Source: a bacterium
GTDB taxonomy: Bacteria; Bacillota_I; Bacilli_A; Mycoplasmatales; Mycoplasmoidaceae
Direction of reading: 5' to 3'
Length of the DNA stretch: 7,613 bases
Assembly (NCBI GenBank): GCA_017645255.1
Contig: JAGCPI010000004.1
Span: 1 to 7,613 of the forward strand
Each line of letters opens with the position of its first letter. The stretch's first letter is position 1. The position numbers were made by a program, and so were the translations under genes. Of this stretch, positions 1 through 6,710 are shown piece by piece. The notes beneath the pieces are model-generated. The model saw only the letters and a list, made by a program, of their open reading frames with translations, had not been told where the DNA came from and did no database searches.

Positions 1-8
1 AAAATCGT

Positions 9-45
9 GCAAAAATTAAGAAATTTTCTTCTTAATTGATTTTGC
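9..45. repeat. Inverted repeat (hairpin) near window start
   Basis: AATTAAGAA (14-22) pairs with TTCTTAATT (29-37) around the 6-base loop ATTTTC. GCAAA (9-13) and TTTGC (41-45) extend the stem after a three-base bulge. There is no T run on either side, so it is not a standard terminator. It may be a structured end of an upstream transcript. Function unknown. Confidence 0.45.
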
Positions 46-110
46 TATATGCTAAAAAATATCATGATTATTTTTTAATTTTTGATATCATATTTTCAGT
101 TGTCATTAAA

Positions 111-136
111 GACACATATACAAAAATTTATGTGTC
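111..136. repeat. Inverted repeat GACACATA/TATGTGTC
   Basis: A perfect 8-bp stem, GACACATA at 111-118 and TATGTGTC at 129-136, closes a 10-base AT-rich loop. On the plus strand it is followed by CCCAAAAAA, so it cannot be a plus-strand terminator. Read on the minus strand it is followed only by TTTAATG, which makes a weak terminator at best. Confidence 0.4.
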
Positions 137-351
137 CCAAAAAATCAAATCATTACCAATAATATTGATTGCAACTAGGATGTTATAAATCACGATAAAT
201 AAGATTAAATAAACTCAATAGTTATTGTTACAACAACATATAAAAAACACGAAATTTGCATCTTTGTTCAAATTTTATGTCCTAGTTTAACTTCTATTTC
301 TTGGGTAATTTTCAAAGAATACAAGCGTTGCCCTTGAACTTGCAATCTAGC

Positions 352-381
352 AGACAGCATCAATTCATGCTGTCTTTTTTT
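352..381 (+). terminator. Rho-independent terminator
   Basis: A perfect 9-bp stem, AGACAGCAT (352-360) and ATGCTGTCT (367-375), with loop CAATTC is followed directly by a run of T (375-381). There is no A run on the 5' side, so it works in the plus direction only. No plus-strand coding gene is visible before it, so it ends either a long 3' leader from a gene outside the window or a short RNA. Confidence 0.8.
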
Positions 382-485
382 ATTATGTCCTTGAAAAAAA
401 TTATTTGGTTAATCCATCAAATTATTTAAAAAAATTAATAGAAAAATTACAGATTATTGAACTGTTTTGTTGCCATAAAATCAAC

Positions 486-526
486 TTGCAATTGTAGAAA
501 AATTCCGTTTTTTTTTTTTTTATAAA
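486..526 (+). promoter_or_regulatory. Candidate promoter of the 564 lipoprotein gene, with T14 tract
   Basis: A TATAAA -10 box lies at 521-526, about 38 bases before the start codon. Possible -35 boxes are TTGCAA (486-491) and TTGTAG (493-498). An unbroken run of 14 T (508-521) sits between them and ends inside the -10 box. The spacing is 22 bases from TTGTAG and 29 from TTGCAA, longer than the usual 17. The T tract therefore sets the spacing, and a change in its length would alter promoter strength. A second AT box (TATATT, 534-539) is also possible. Exact promoter elements are inferred. Confidence 0.45.
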
Positions 527-563
527 ATAAGTTTATATTTACTAAAAATAAAAATAATAAATT

Positions 564-2183
564 ATGAAAAATAAAAAACGGATTTGAAAGTTTATTGGCG
601 GGGCAATTGGCTTGACAGCCATTGCATGTATTATTCCTGCCTGTGTTGTATCTTGTGGTTCTTCATCAAACTCTAGTTCTTCATCTTCTTCTTCCACAAA
701 CTCTACTTCCTCCACCTCCTCTAGTTCTAGTAGTCAAACCAGTATTGGCATAGCTGGTAGTACTCTAAGTGAAATTGCAACTAATTGAAGCAATCAATTT
801 AGCAAAATTAGCCAAAATAATTTTGCAACTACCATTAGCAATTATTTAACTAATTATGCCAAGGATGCAAGCACTTACTTTAGCAACTTTGCTAATGAAT
901 ATAAAAGTTTAACTAATCCTAACCTTCCTGCTAGTCTGAACGGATATGTTAATAGTGAATTAAAAATTGAAATCCATGATATTTTCGACAAAATCTCTGG
1001 CACCAATGATTATCATACTTTAATGGATTCAGTGATGTTTTGAAAACTGGACAGTGTGCAATTTGATGCAAAGAGTTTAACTGAAAATGCTAGTCATCAA
1101 TTTAGTTTTGACATGACTTATAACGAAAGTTATGATTTTGTCGTTGATGCTTCATCGTTAACGAAATCTGGTTTTCAACCTAACATTTCCACTGAAGCAG
1201 TAACGGTCCAATTTACTAACGTAACATTTGCTCCAACCTTAATTGCCCAAATTAACAATAGTTTAAATACTAATAATAGTATGATTAATGTTTATGGGGG
1301 TTGATACATGAACGGGGGTATGATGTCATTTAACCATGAATTAGATGCACTACAAGAAATGCATTCTACCACGGTTCATAGTGTTAATTTCCAAAATGCT
1401 ACAAACCCAACTACTTCAAGTTGAATCAGTTCACCATCAGCAGTTGATCCTACTTCCTTAGCTTGAGTGGACATGATGAAAGATATGACCAATGAATACA
1501 GTTCAACTGGTTCAACAACTAATCCTAATCTAAATTCACTTTGATATCAAGATTTTGAAGCTCCAACAATTATCGGATATGCTAATGATGGTACTAGTTT
1601 ATATGAAAGTACTAATACCATTAGTAATCCAAATCTTTCTTCATTATCAACTTTAAAAACCCAAAATTTAAACGTAACATTACTTCACGATTCTTCATCT
1701 AGTGAACCAAGTCCAGGTACTACTTCTAGTTCAAGTGATCAAGAACAAATTACTGTCTTACAAGATGAAATTACGGCAATGGAAAATGAATATCCAGATG
1801 TCTTTACTGGTCATTTAGTTGACAAAACTGAATTTGATCACTATATGAATCAAGCAACTGAAGATAGTAGCAATCCATCAGAAGAACTAACTGATTTACA
1901 AAGTGCGTATGATATTATTAGTAATTTAGTAACAAAGGAAAATGCTACTCCAACTTCATCTACTAATAGTAATGTTCAAACTGAAATTGAATCTTTAGAA
2001 AGTGAAATTTCTAGTATTGAACAAAATAATCCAAACATTTTCAAAGATCATGATATCAAAAAGGATGAATTTGATCACTACATTGATGAAGCTAGCAAAG
2101 ATAGCAGCAATCCAACTGCTCAACTAACTGACTTAGAAAATGCTTTAAGCATTCTTGAAGGATTAGAAGAATCAGCAGAATAG
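564..2183 (+). CDS. Surface lipoprotein with Ser-rich stalk and C-terminal tandem repeats
   Basis: Predicted membrane-anchored surface lipoprotein of 539 residues; family not recognised. With TGA read as Trp (7 TGA, no TGG seen) the frame is open from ATG 564 to TAG 2181. Residues 1-31 form a lipoprotein signal: a basic start (MKNKKR), a hydrophobic core, and a VVSC lipobox with Cys31 as the likely lipidated residue. Residues 33-57 are 20/25 Ser and look like a flexible stalk. Residues 58-390 are Asn/Ser/Thr-rich with no motif I know. Residues 400-455 and 479-534 are two charged, probably helical 56-residue repeats sharing about 25 identical positions, including EFDHY and DSSNP. The gene has its own promoter area and terminator. 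No Shine-Dalgarno site precedes the ATG; the leader is A-rich. The start is supported by the signal peptide directly after it. Role in adhesion or immune exposure is only inferred from location. Confidence 0.88.
660..734 (+). repeat. Ser-codon repeat tract encoding the stalk
   Basis: Twenty of 25 codons are Ser (mostly TCT, TCC, TCA and AGT), with a few Thr and Asn. The stretch is low-complexity at the DNA level (runs of TCT/TCC triplets) and starts two codons after the predicted lipidated Cys. It could expand or contract in whole triplets without breaking the frame. Confidence 0.8.
1761..2165 (+). repeat. Two 56-codon tandem protein repeats (1761-1928 and 1998-2165)
   Basis: The two units have identical length with no gaps and are offset by 237 bases, separated by a 23-codon Thr/Ser/Asn-rich linker. 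By eye 25 of 56 residues match. Shared landmarks in order are an EI near the start, a Pro followed two residues later by Phe, EFDHY, DSSNP, LTDL and a final Leu. Heptad-like spacing of hydrophobic residues suggests helices. DNA identity is visibly lower in the less conserved positions, so the duplication is not recent. Confidence 0.85.
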
Positions 2184-2198
2184 ATTATCAGTTTAAAT

Positions 2199-2300
2199 GA
2201 TTGATTTTTAATGCTTGCTTATTCTTTTATTATTACTTAGTTTTATTAAATACGTTATCACAATGAAATAATTGAATGAATAATTAATCAATCAAGCATT
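2199..2300 (+). repeat. Competing inverted repeats in the 3' untranslated region
   Basis: AATGCTTG (2210-2217) is complementary to CAAGCATT (2293-2300), and GATTGATT (2199-2206) is complementary to AATCAATC (2286-2293). In both arms the two elements lie close together, but in an order that does not allow both pairings to nest, so the RNA could form one or the other. It lies between the stop codon and the terminator of the 564 gene. Confidence 0.35.
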
Positions 2301-2335
2301 ACTATCACTCATAAAATAAATAATAATTAATAAAC

Positions 2336-2368
2336 AAAAAAGAGGTGCGATTACAAGCATCTCTTTTT
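2336..2368. terminator. Rho-independent terminator, probably bidirectional
   Basis: AGAGGTGC (2341-2348) pairs with GCATCTCT (2357-2364), with one G-U pair and loop GATTACAA. A run of A before (2336-2340) and T after (2364-2368) extends the stem and supplies a U tract in both directions. On the plus strand it ends the lipoprotein transcript about 150 bases after the stop codon. On the minus strand it ends the decayed gene whose TAA lies in the loop. Confidence 0.75.
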
Positions 2369-2799
2369 CTTATTGTGTCTTAAATAAAAGATTAAACCAT
2401 TTAAATATTTGGAATGAAGATTGTGCTTTTTGCAAATGTTTACTAATAATTTAATAACTCTAACTGCTTTGTCTTCTTTTAATAGTTCAATAATGGTATT
2501 CTTGAGGGTTTGTTTTCTAAAGGCTGGATCAACTAAATCATCATAAATAAAATGAATATCCTTTAATTCTTTAGTGTTAAAGCAAAGTTCAGTTTCATGA
2601 ATTGCATGTCACAAATCAAGAACAAATTGAGCATTTAATATTTTTACTATTGTTTTATTTTATTATGCTTCGTTAACACCAATAAAGATCCTAAATTGGT
2701 TTAAGTCCCGTTATAAGTAGTTAAAATATCCTTTATTTGCTTAATTGTGAGTTTTATTCACTTCTTGCTCTCAAAACCAAATCGATTAAAATTACACGT
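2351..2799 (-). pseudogene. Decayed, frameshifted gene remnant of unknown family
   Basis: Reading the minus strand with TGA as Trp gives a 102-codon open stretch from 2659 down to a TAA at 2351-2353, with no usable start codon or ribosome binding site. Its product is charged, rich in Lys, Leu and Ile (for example LKNTIIELLKEDKAVRVIKL), and unlike the Asn/Ser/Thr-rich surface proteins around it. In the same frame, beyond two adjacent TAA codons (2660-2665), lies another protein-like piece (RDLNQFRIFIGVNEA, from 2710). A second frame then continues it (open 2799-2704, ending ILTTYNG), and a third carries YCKGGIFSNEVNV (2872-2795). Traces may go on to about 2985. The pieces abut in order, as expected for one gene broken by frameshifts and stops. 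I do not recognise the family; a normal cytosolic protein is the best guess. Confidence 0.5.
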
Positions 2800-2982
2800 T
2801 TACTTCATTACTAAATATACCACCTTTACAATATTCTTGATAAACATGAACAACTTTTTTCCTTGCATTTTTGCTTTTGATTAATGGAACGATCTAAATT
2901 TTGTAACTTCATGATTAATTTAAAAATAATCGAACCAATTTTGATTATTTTTTTCTTGTTGCCTAATAATGTTAAAATAAAC

Positions 2983-3012
2983 TTCATATAAAGTAATAAA
3001 TGCTTGTATATC
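2983..3012 (+). promoter_or_regulatory. Candidate promoter of the 3048 gene
   Basis: TTCATA (2983-2988) and TATATC (3007-3012) are spaced by 18 bases, with TG just upstream of the -10. This would start the RNA near 3019 and give a leader of about 29 bases. TATAAA at 2987-2992 is an alternative -10 but has no well-spaced -35. The assignment is weak because the whole region is AT-rich. Confidence 0.35.
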
Positions 3013-3030
3013 AAATTAAACAAATTTCAC

Positions 3031-3038
3031 AGGAAGGA
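3031..3038 (+). promoter_or_regulatory. Strong ribosome binding site of the 3048 gene
   Basis: AGGAAGGA ends 9 bases before ATG 3048 and fixes the start codon. It contrasts with the gene at 564, which has no such site. Confidence 0.8.
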
Positions 3039-3047
3039 AAGTAGTTT

Positions 3048-6000
3048 ATGAAAAAAACAAGAAAAATTTTAATTGGTTTCATAGCTGGATTAGGAATTAG
3101 TAGTTTAATTGCCCTTGGATGCGGATTAGCATTTAGTAATGTTAATCTCACTGCTAATTCAACTGCTAACTCTACTAATATCACAAACTCCACTAGCAGT
3201 CAAAATGCAACTAATAATTTAACGAGCACCAACCCAGTTAAAAAGAGCATTGCTTCAGCAACAAATACCCCTGCAACCTCTGATAAGGTTATTAATGATA
3301 ATGCAAGTGCTAATCATCTTAAACTTAGCAAGCAAGATATCAGCAATGATAATAAATTAGCTTACCATACCTTAGATACTTCCACGTTAAATGCTGCTAT
3401 TAATAATACATTTACTTATCAATGTGCTAATGGTAACACGTTATTATTTAGTGCTAATAATGATAATAGTGCCACCTTGCTAGGTTTTAGTAAGAAAGTA
3501 GTTAATACGAGCCTCATAATTCCTAATACGGTCATTAATGGAAATAATTTTTATGCAGTTACTAACATTGCTGCTGGTGCATTTTATGGACAAAATTTAA
3601 CCAGTGTTACTTTTGATGCCAATTTATTAAGTATTGGCACCTTAGCATTTGCCAATAACAATTTAACTAAACTTACCTTTCCTGCTCATTTGCAATCAAT
3701 TGGTGATAAAGCGTTTATTAGTAATCAATTTCCGCATGCGTATGCAGTTTATTTACCTAATAATACTACTTGAAGTAAGAATTGATTAACTTCTCCCTTT
3801 AATACAAAAGATAACTTAAGTAAATTAGTAAACGGCATTCAGTTTGTCATTCAAGGGAATGCGGTTTATGAATTTCAAGCGAACCAAAATGAATGAACAA
3901 TAGTTTCATATGACATTACTAATAACTTTGCTAATAATTCGACCTGAGGAACTGCTACAAGTACTTGAGGAACTGGTACGATTGATAATACAAGTCAAGC
4001 AAGTTATAGTTTTGATAGTGACAAAAATGTAAATGTACCATTAGCTACTAGCTTAAGTGGAAATTTAGATAATTTTGCTCTTTATACTGAATGCCAAGGT
4101 AGCATTGGGTGAATCTTTTATTTTGATGGCCAAAATCAAACATTTAACATTGATTTAACGACCCAAGATGGTAATTTAACCCCGGTGTTTAATAACCCGG
4201 ATGCGACTGCTACTTTTAGTGTTTCTTTATATGATCCTTATTCAGGTAAATACATCATTAATTGGCAAGATATTAGTGCTAGCACTACAATTCCTCCAAC
4301 CAGTGCCATTTCCTTTAGTTACCAACCAGGGGATATTCTTAGTTATAGTGTTAATAATGTTTCCAATGGATCATGAGCATATATTGCTTCGAACTTTAAT
4401 TACTCATTATTATCGCCAGATACTGGGGCGTATAGTGGGTCATTAAATCAATACATTGATCTTTCTTATGCCTGAACTAACCAAAAAGGATTAACTAATA
4501 GTTTTGCCATTAAACCCAATGGAATTTATCCAACGATTAGTACGACTAGTTTAAGTAATGTTTCTTATGATCCTAGCACCGGATTATTAGATCTAGTAGG
4601 AACTAGTTTGCCGAACATGCAATATGGGGTTGATTATGATAATAAGCAAGTAGGAACATTTGATACCAATAATGATGGGAATATTAATGCTTCGCTTAAT
4701 ATTACTAAAAATTTAACTGCTACTAATGACATTACCATTCAAGCAATTGCAGCTAATGATGGTAATAGCAACGTTATTTATCCATGTCCTGATACCGTAC
4801 ACTTGCAAGGGTTTAATCCTAAACAAAGTTTTTTAAATTTGTCAATTGGGGGTGTAAGTACCCAAATCTTGTTTAATGGGTTCACTAATAAACTAGCAAT
4901 TGCAAATATTAGTAATACTTGACCCGCATATGCAAGTGCATACGGAAATTATGCAACAACTAGTCCAAGCACTAGTAATACTTTTAGTAGCAGTGGTAGT
5001 TTTGGTTTAGACGTTACAAACGCTAATAATAAAACTACTGATTATTCATTTAGTTACACTAGTGGGGAAAGTGCAAATAAACTATATTCATTCATTGAAT
5101 CCATTCCTTATGCAAATGGAGATACGTATACTTTTACGGGTGATGATTACTCATTTGGTAGTGTTTATGATAATGGAGTGGTTGTTGGTTATGGTAGTAG
5201 TGTCATTAACAATGTTAGCCAATCATCATTTTTAGTAACCACTAATGGAATTACGTGCACTACTAACCAAACCACTCACGATTGGTATTTAGGAGCAGTT
5301 AATGATTATTACTGCTATGGAGCTAATACCAGAAGATGAAGTGCGACTTATGGGTGAGCTGCGTGCTTTGATGGGGATTATTTTAGCACTGATGAAAATG
5401 TGCAAAACTGGTATGATCCTAACCAAACCATGGTGGATATTGCTAACCAAATTAGTGCTTCTTACACCAACCCAGTTAATAAAGTAATTGCTATTTTTAA
5501 CTGGGTAGCAAACAACATGCACTATACTTCTTCCTATAGTTATTATCATACTATTCGGGGGAATTTTTCCCACTTGGAAGGAGTGTGTGGTAATTACGCT
5601 GATGTTTTTGGTGCTTTATTAAAATTAGATGGTTTTGTTTCGCGTCAAGTATGAGGAAGTGTTGATACGGTCAATGTTAACAACATTGGTGATAATTTAA
5701 AATCTGACCTTGATCATGAATGAGTGCAAGTTTGAATGCCAACCTTGCAAGAATGAATTACGTTAGACCCAACGTGGGATTGATCCCTTCCTTTTGGAGA
5801 TATTGAAGCAAAATTCAATACTGATCGGTGTGATATGAGTATTAACTTAGTTGAATGACCTAGTATTGGGACTGATCTTTATTATGATAGTTATGGAACT
5901 TTATCTTATAAAAATTATGAATATGACAATTACTTCTCATGCTTTAAAGGATGCGAATACCAAGCATTGTTAAACTTAGGAAGGCATTTTGATATTGTTC

Positions 6001-6131
6001 CTGGCATGAAGCAAAGCACTTATGAATATACTTTTGCGCAAGGAATTGCTAATGTAATAAGTTGAGCTGCTAATCCAAGCAACAGTATTTCCAATAATAC
6101 TTACGTGATGGATAACATGTACTTAAAATAA
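3048..6131 (+). CDS. Exported protein with BspA-like leucine-rich repeats and transglutaminase-like domain
   Basis: A single 1027-residue frame when TGA is Trp (18 TGA, about 5 TGG), ending in TAA. Residues 1-30 are an export signal; IALGC25 fits a relaxed lipobox, but cleavage after Ser30 is also possible. Residues 31-110 are an Asn/Ser/Thr-rich linker. About 118-240 is a BspA-type leucine-rich repeat domain (LRR_5 style; LTSVTF, LLSIGTLAF, LTKLTF, LQSIGDKAF). About 310-500 and 600-740 are two beta-rich modules, each with a Gly-Asp pair and ending SFxxxxNGI; a third beta region lies between. About 805-925 matches the transglutaminase core: GVCGNYADVF with Cys847, DHEW with His890, LDPTWD with Asp907, so the triad is complete. 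No C-terminal anchor is seen. This family includes transglutaminases and cysteine proteases; with no peptidoglycan in Mollicutes, a protein substrate on the host or own surface is inferred. Strong Shine-Dalgarno and own terminator: a single-gene unit. Confidence 0.9.
3939..3980 (+). repeat. Short tandem repeat STWGTxT within the 3048 gene
   Basis: Two adjacent 21-base units (3939-3959 and 3960-3980) encode STWGTAT and STWGTGT at residues 298-311. Both units use TGA for Trp. It lies in the linker between the leucine-rich repeats and the first beta module. Confidence 0.65.
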
Positions 6132-6184
6132 TAAAGAATCACTTCTAATTAAAAACTTTAAATAAAAAACAACTTTTTGTATTT

Positions 6185-6214
6185 AAATGACAACGATTTA
6201 GTTGTCATTTTTTT
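6185..6214 (+). terminator. Rho-independent terminator of the 3048 gene
   Basis: A perfect 10-bp stem, AAATGACAAC (6185-6194) and GTTGTCATTT (6201-6210), with loop GATTTA runs into seven T (6208-6214). It lies about 55 bases after the TAA at 6129-6131 and shows that the next gene is a separate unit. Confidence 0.85.
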
Positions 6215-6570
6215 ATCTTTAAAACCTAGTAAATTATAAAAAAATATAGTCTGTTGTTAAGTGGTTGATGATTGGTGTAGTTTTTAAAGATTAAACACTT
6301 TAGTCATTTGCAAAAAGATTCAAAGATAGTTGGTTGTGAATTGTTGCAGAGATTAATTAAATTTTACTAATTCTTTTGCAAGTCTGACTTTCCTAATTTG
6401 ATGTCTTTAATTTTAAAAATTCTAATAACAAGAAACACTTACTAATTATTGCTTAAAAAAATGAGGGATTAATTTTTTAAATTTTTTATTTAATTTACCT
6501 TTATTTTTTAATTAATCCCTTAATTTTTCATAGGTAATCATAATAATTTACCATTTTGCTTATAAATATT
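6215..6570. other. Non-coding AT-rich stretch
   Basis: No frame on either strand stays open for a useful length even with TGA as Trp. Short plus-strand pieces around 6260-6360 look faintly protein-like but are interrupted by several TAA/TAG codons. The clear structure is the long inverted repeat at 6464-6520, plus a small one, GGTAA/TTACC (6533-6537 and 6548-6552). Confidence 0.55.
6464..6520. repeat. 11-bp perfect inverted repeat with 35-base AT loop
   Basis: AGGGATTAATT (6464-6474) is exactly complementary to AATTAATCCCT (6510-6520). The left arm is preceded by an A run and the right arm followed by TTAATTTTTC, so an RNA from either strand would carry a stem followed by a U-rich segment. 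The loop is long for a terminator; a protein-binding site or mobile-element end are alternatives. Confidence 0.5.
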
Positions 6571-6598
6571 TTGAAAACTCAGGTATTTTTTATATAAT
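6571..6598 (+). promoter_or_regulatory. Candidate distal promoter (P1) of the 6711 gene
   Basis: TTGAAA (6571-6576) and TATAAT (6593-6598) are separated by 16 bases. A start near 6605 would give a leader of about 105 bases that contains the hairpins at 6626-6650. Flanking AGGT and ACCT make a weak inverted repeat around the -10. Confidence 0.5.
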
Positions 6599-6625
6599 AT
6601 AACCTATTTTTTATCTGGAATTTGC

Positions 6626-6650
6626 TTTGGCAATACCCAAATGTGGGGAT
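6626..6650 (+). repeat. Mutually exclusive small hairpins in the leader
   Basis: TTTGG (6626-6630) can pair with CCAAA (6637-6641). The same bases CCCA (6636-6639) can instead pair with TGGG (6644-6647), extended by AT/AT across one mismatch (6633-6650). The G/C-rich bases stand out in an AT-rich area. The site is just before the -35 of the proximal promoter, so it could also be an operator. Confidence 0.35.
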
Positions 6651-6656
6651 ATCAAA

Positions 6657-6685
6657 TTGGATTTTTGATAAAATATAGATATAAT
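6657..6685 (+). promoter_or_regulatory. Candidate proximal promoter (P2) of the 6711 gene
   Basis: TTGGAT (6657-6662) and a perfect TATAAT (6680-6685) are spaced by 17 bases, the ideal distance. The RNA would start near 6692 and have a leader of about 20 bases carrying the ribosome binding site. Confidence 0.65.
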
Positions 6686-6696
6686 AACTAGGTTTT

Positions 6697-6702
6697 GGGA
6701 GA
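6697..6702 (+). promoter_or_regulatory. Ribosome binding site of the 6711 gene
   Basis: GGGAGA ends 8 bases before ATG 6711. With the Lys-rich N-terminus that follows, it supports this start codon. Confidence 0.65.
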
Positions 6703-6710
6703 AAACAGTT

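Larger units (their letters stand above)
1..563. other. Non-coding region upstream of the first lipoprotein gene
   Basis: No convincing gene is visible on either strand even when TGA is read as Trp. The stretch is very AT-rich and holds two hairpins (9-45 and 111-136), an intrinsic terminator (352-381) and the promoter area of the gene at 564. A TATAAA at 239-244 precedes the terminator by about 110 bases and could start a short RNA, but no -35 box is seen with it. The longest open stretch is a 51-codon minus-strand frame (205-360) without a ribosome binding site and overlapping the terminator, so it was not called. Confidence 0.6.

Noticed and set aside
205..360. 51-codon minus-strand frame starting at ATG 358-360
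   Set aside because: Product looks mildly protein-like, but there is no ribosome binding site, its start lies in the terminator stem, and a frame of this length is expected by chance when TGA is not a stop.
300..380. Possible tRNA before the 352 terminator
   Set aside because: No T-arm consensus, acceptor pairing or anticodon loop could be found.
1056..2183. Apparent separate short genes at 1056-1304 and 1779-2183
   Set aside because: Both are pieces of one frame starting at 564 that look separate only if TGA is treated as stop. The same applies to pieces at 4185, 4608 and 5400 in the 3048 gene.
2826..3023. 65-codon minus-strand open frame
   Set aside because: No ribosome binding site, biased low-complexity product, and it lies across the promoter of the 3048 gene. 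At most it is a frame of the decayed gene.
3011..3193. 60-codon minus-strand open frame
   Set aside because: Antisense shadow of the signal and linker of the 3048 gene; no start signals.
4201..4446. 81-codon plus-strand frame inside the 3048 gene
   Set aside because: Out-of-frame shadow; the main frame continues unbroken through it with TGA as Trp. The same holds for the frame at 5302-5487.
5289..5573. 94-codon minus-strand open frame
   Set aside because: Antisense to the transglutaminase domain region, whose sense frame has clear motifs and a catalytic Cys.
6240..6460. Protein-like fragments on the plus strand, for example around 6313-6355
   Set aside because: Interrupted by several TAA/TAG codons in short distance and no consistent frame; too weak to call a pseudogene.
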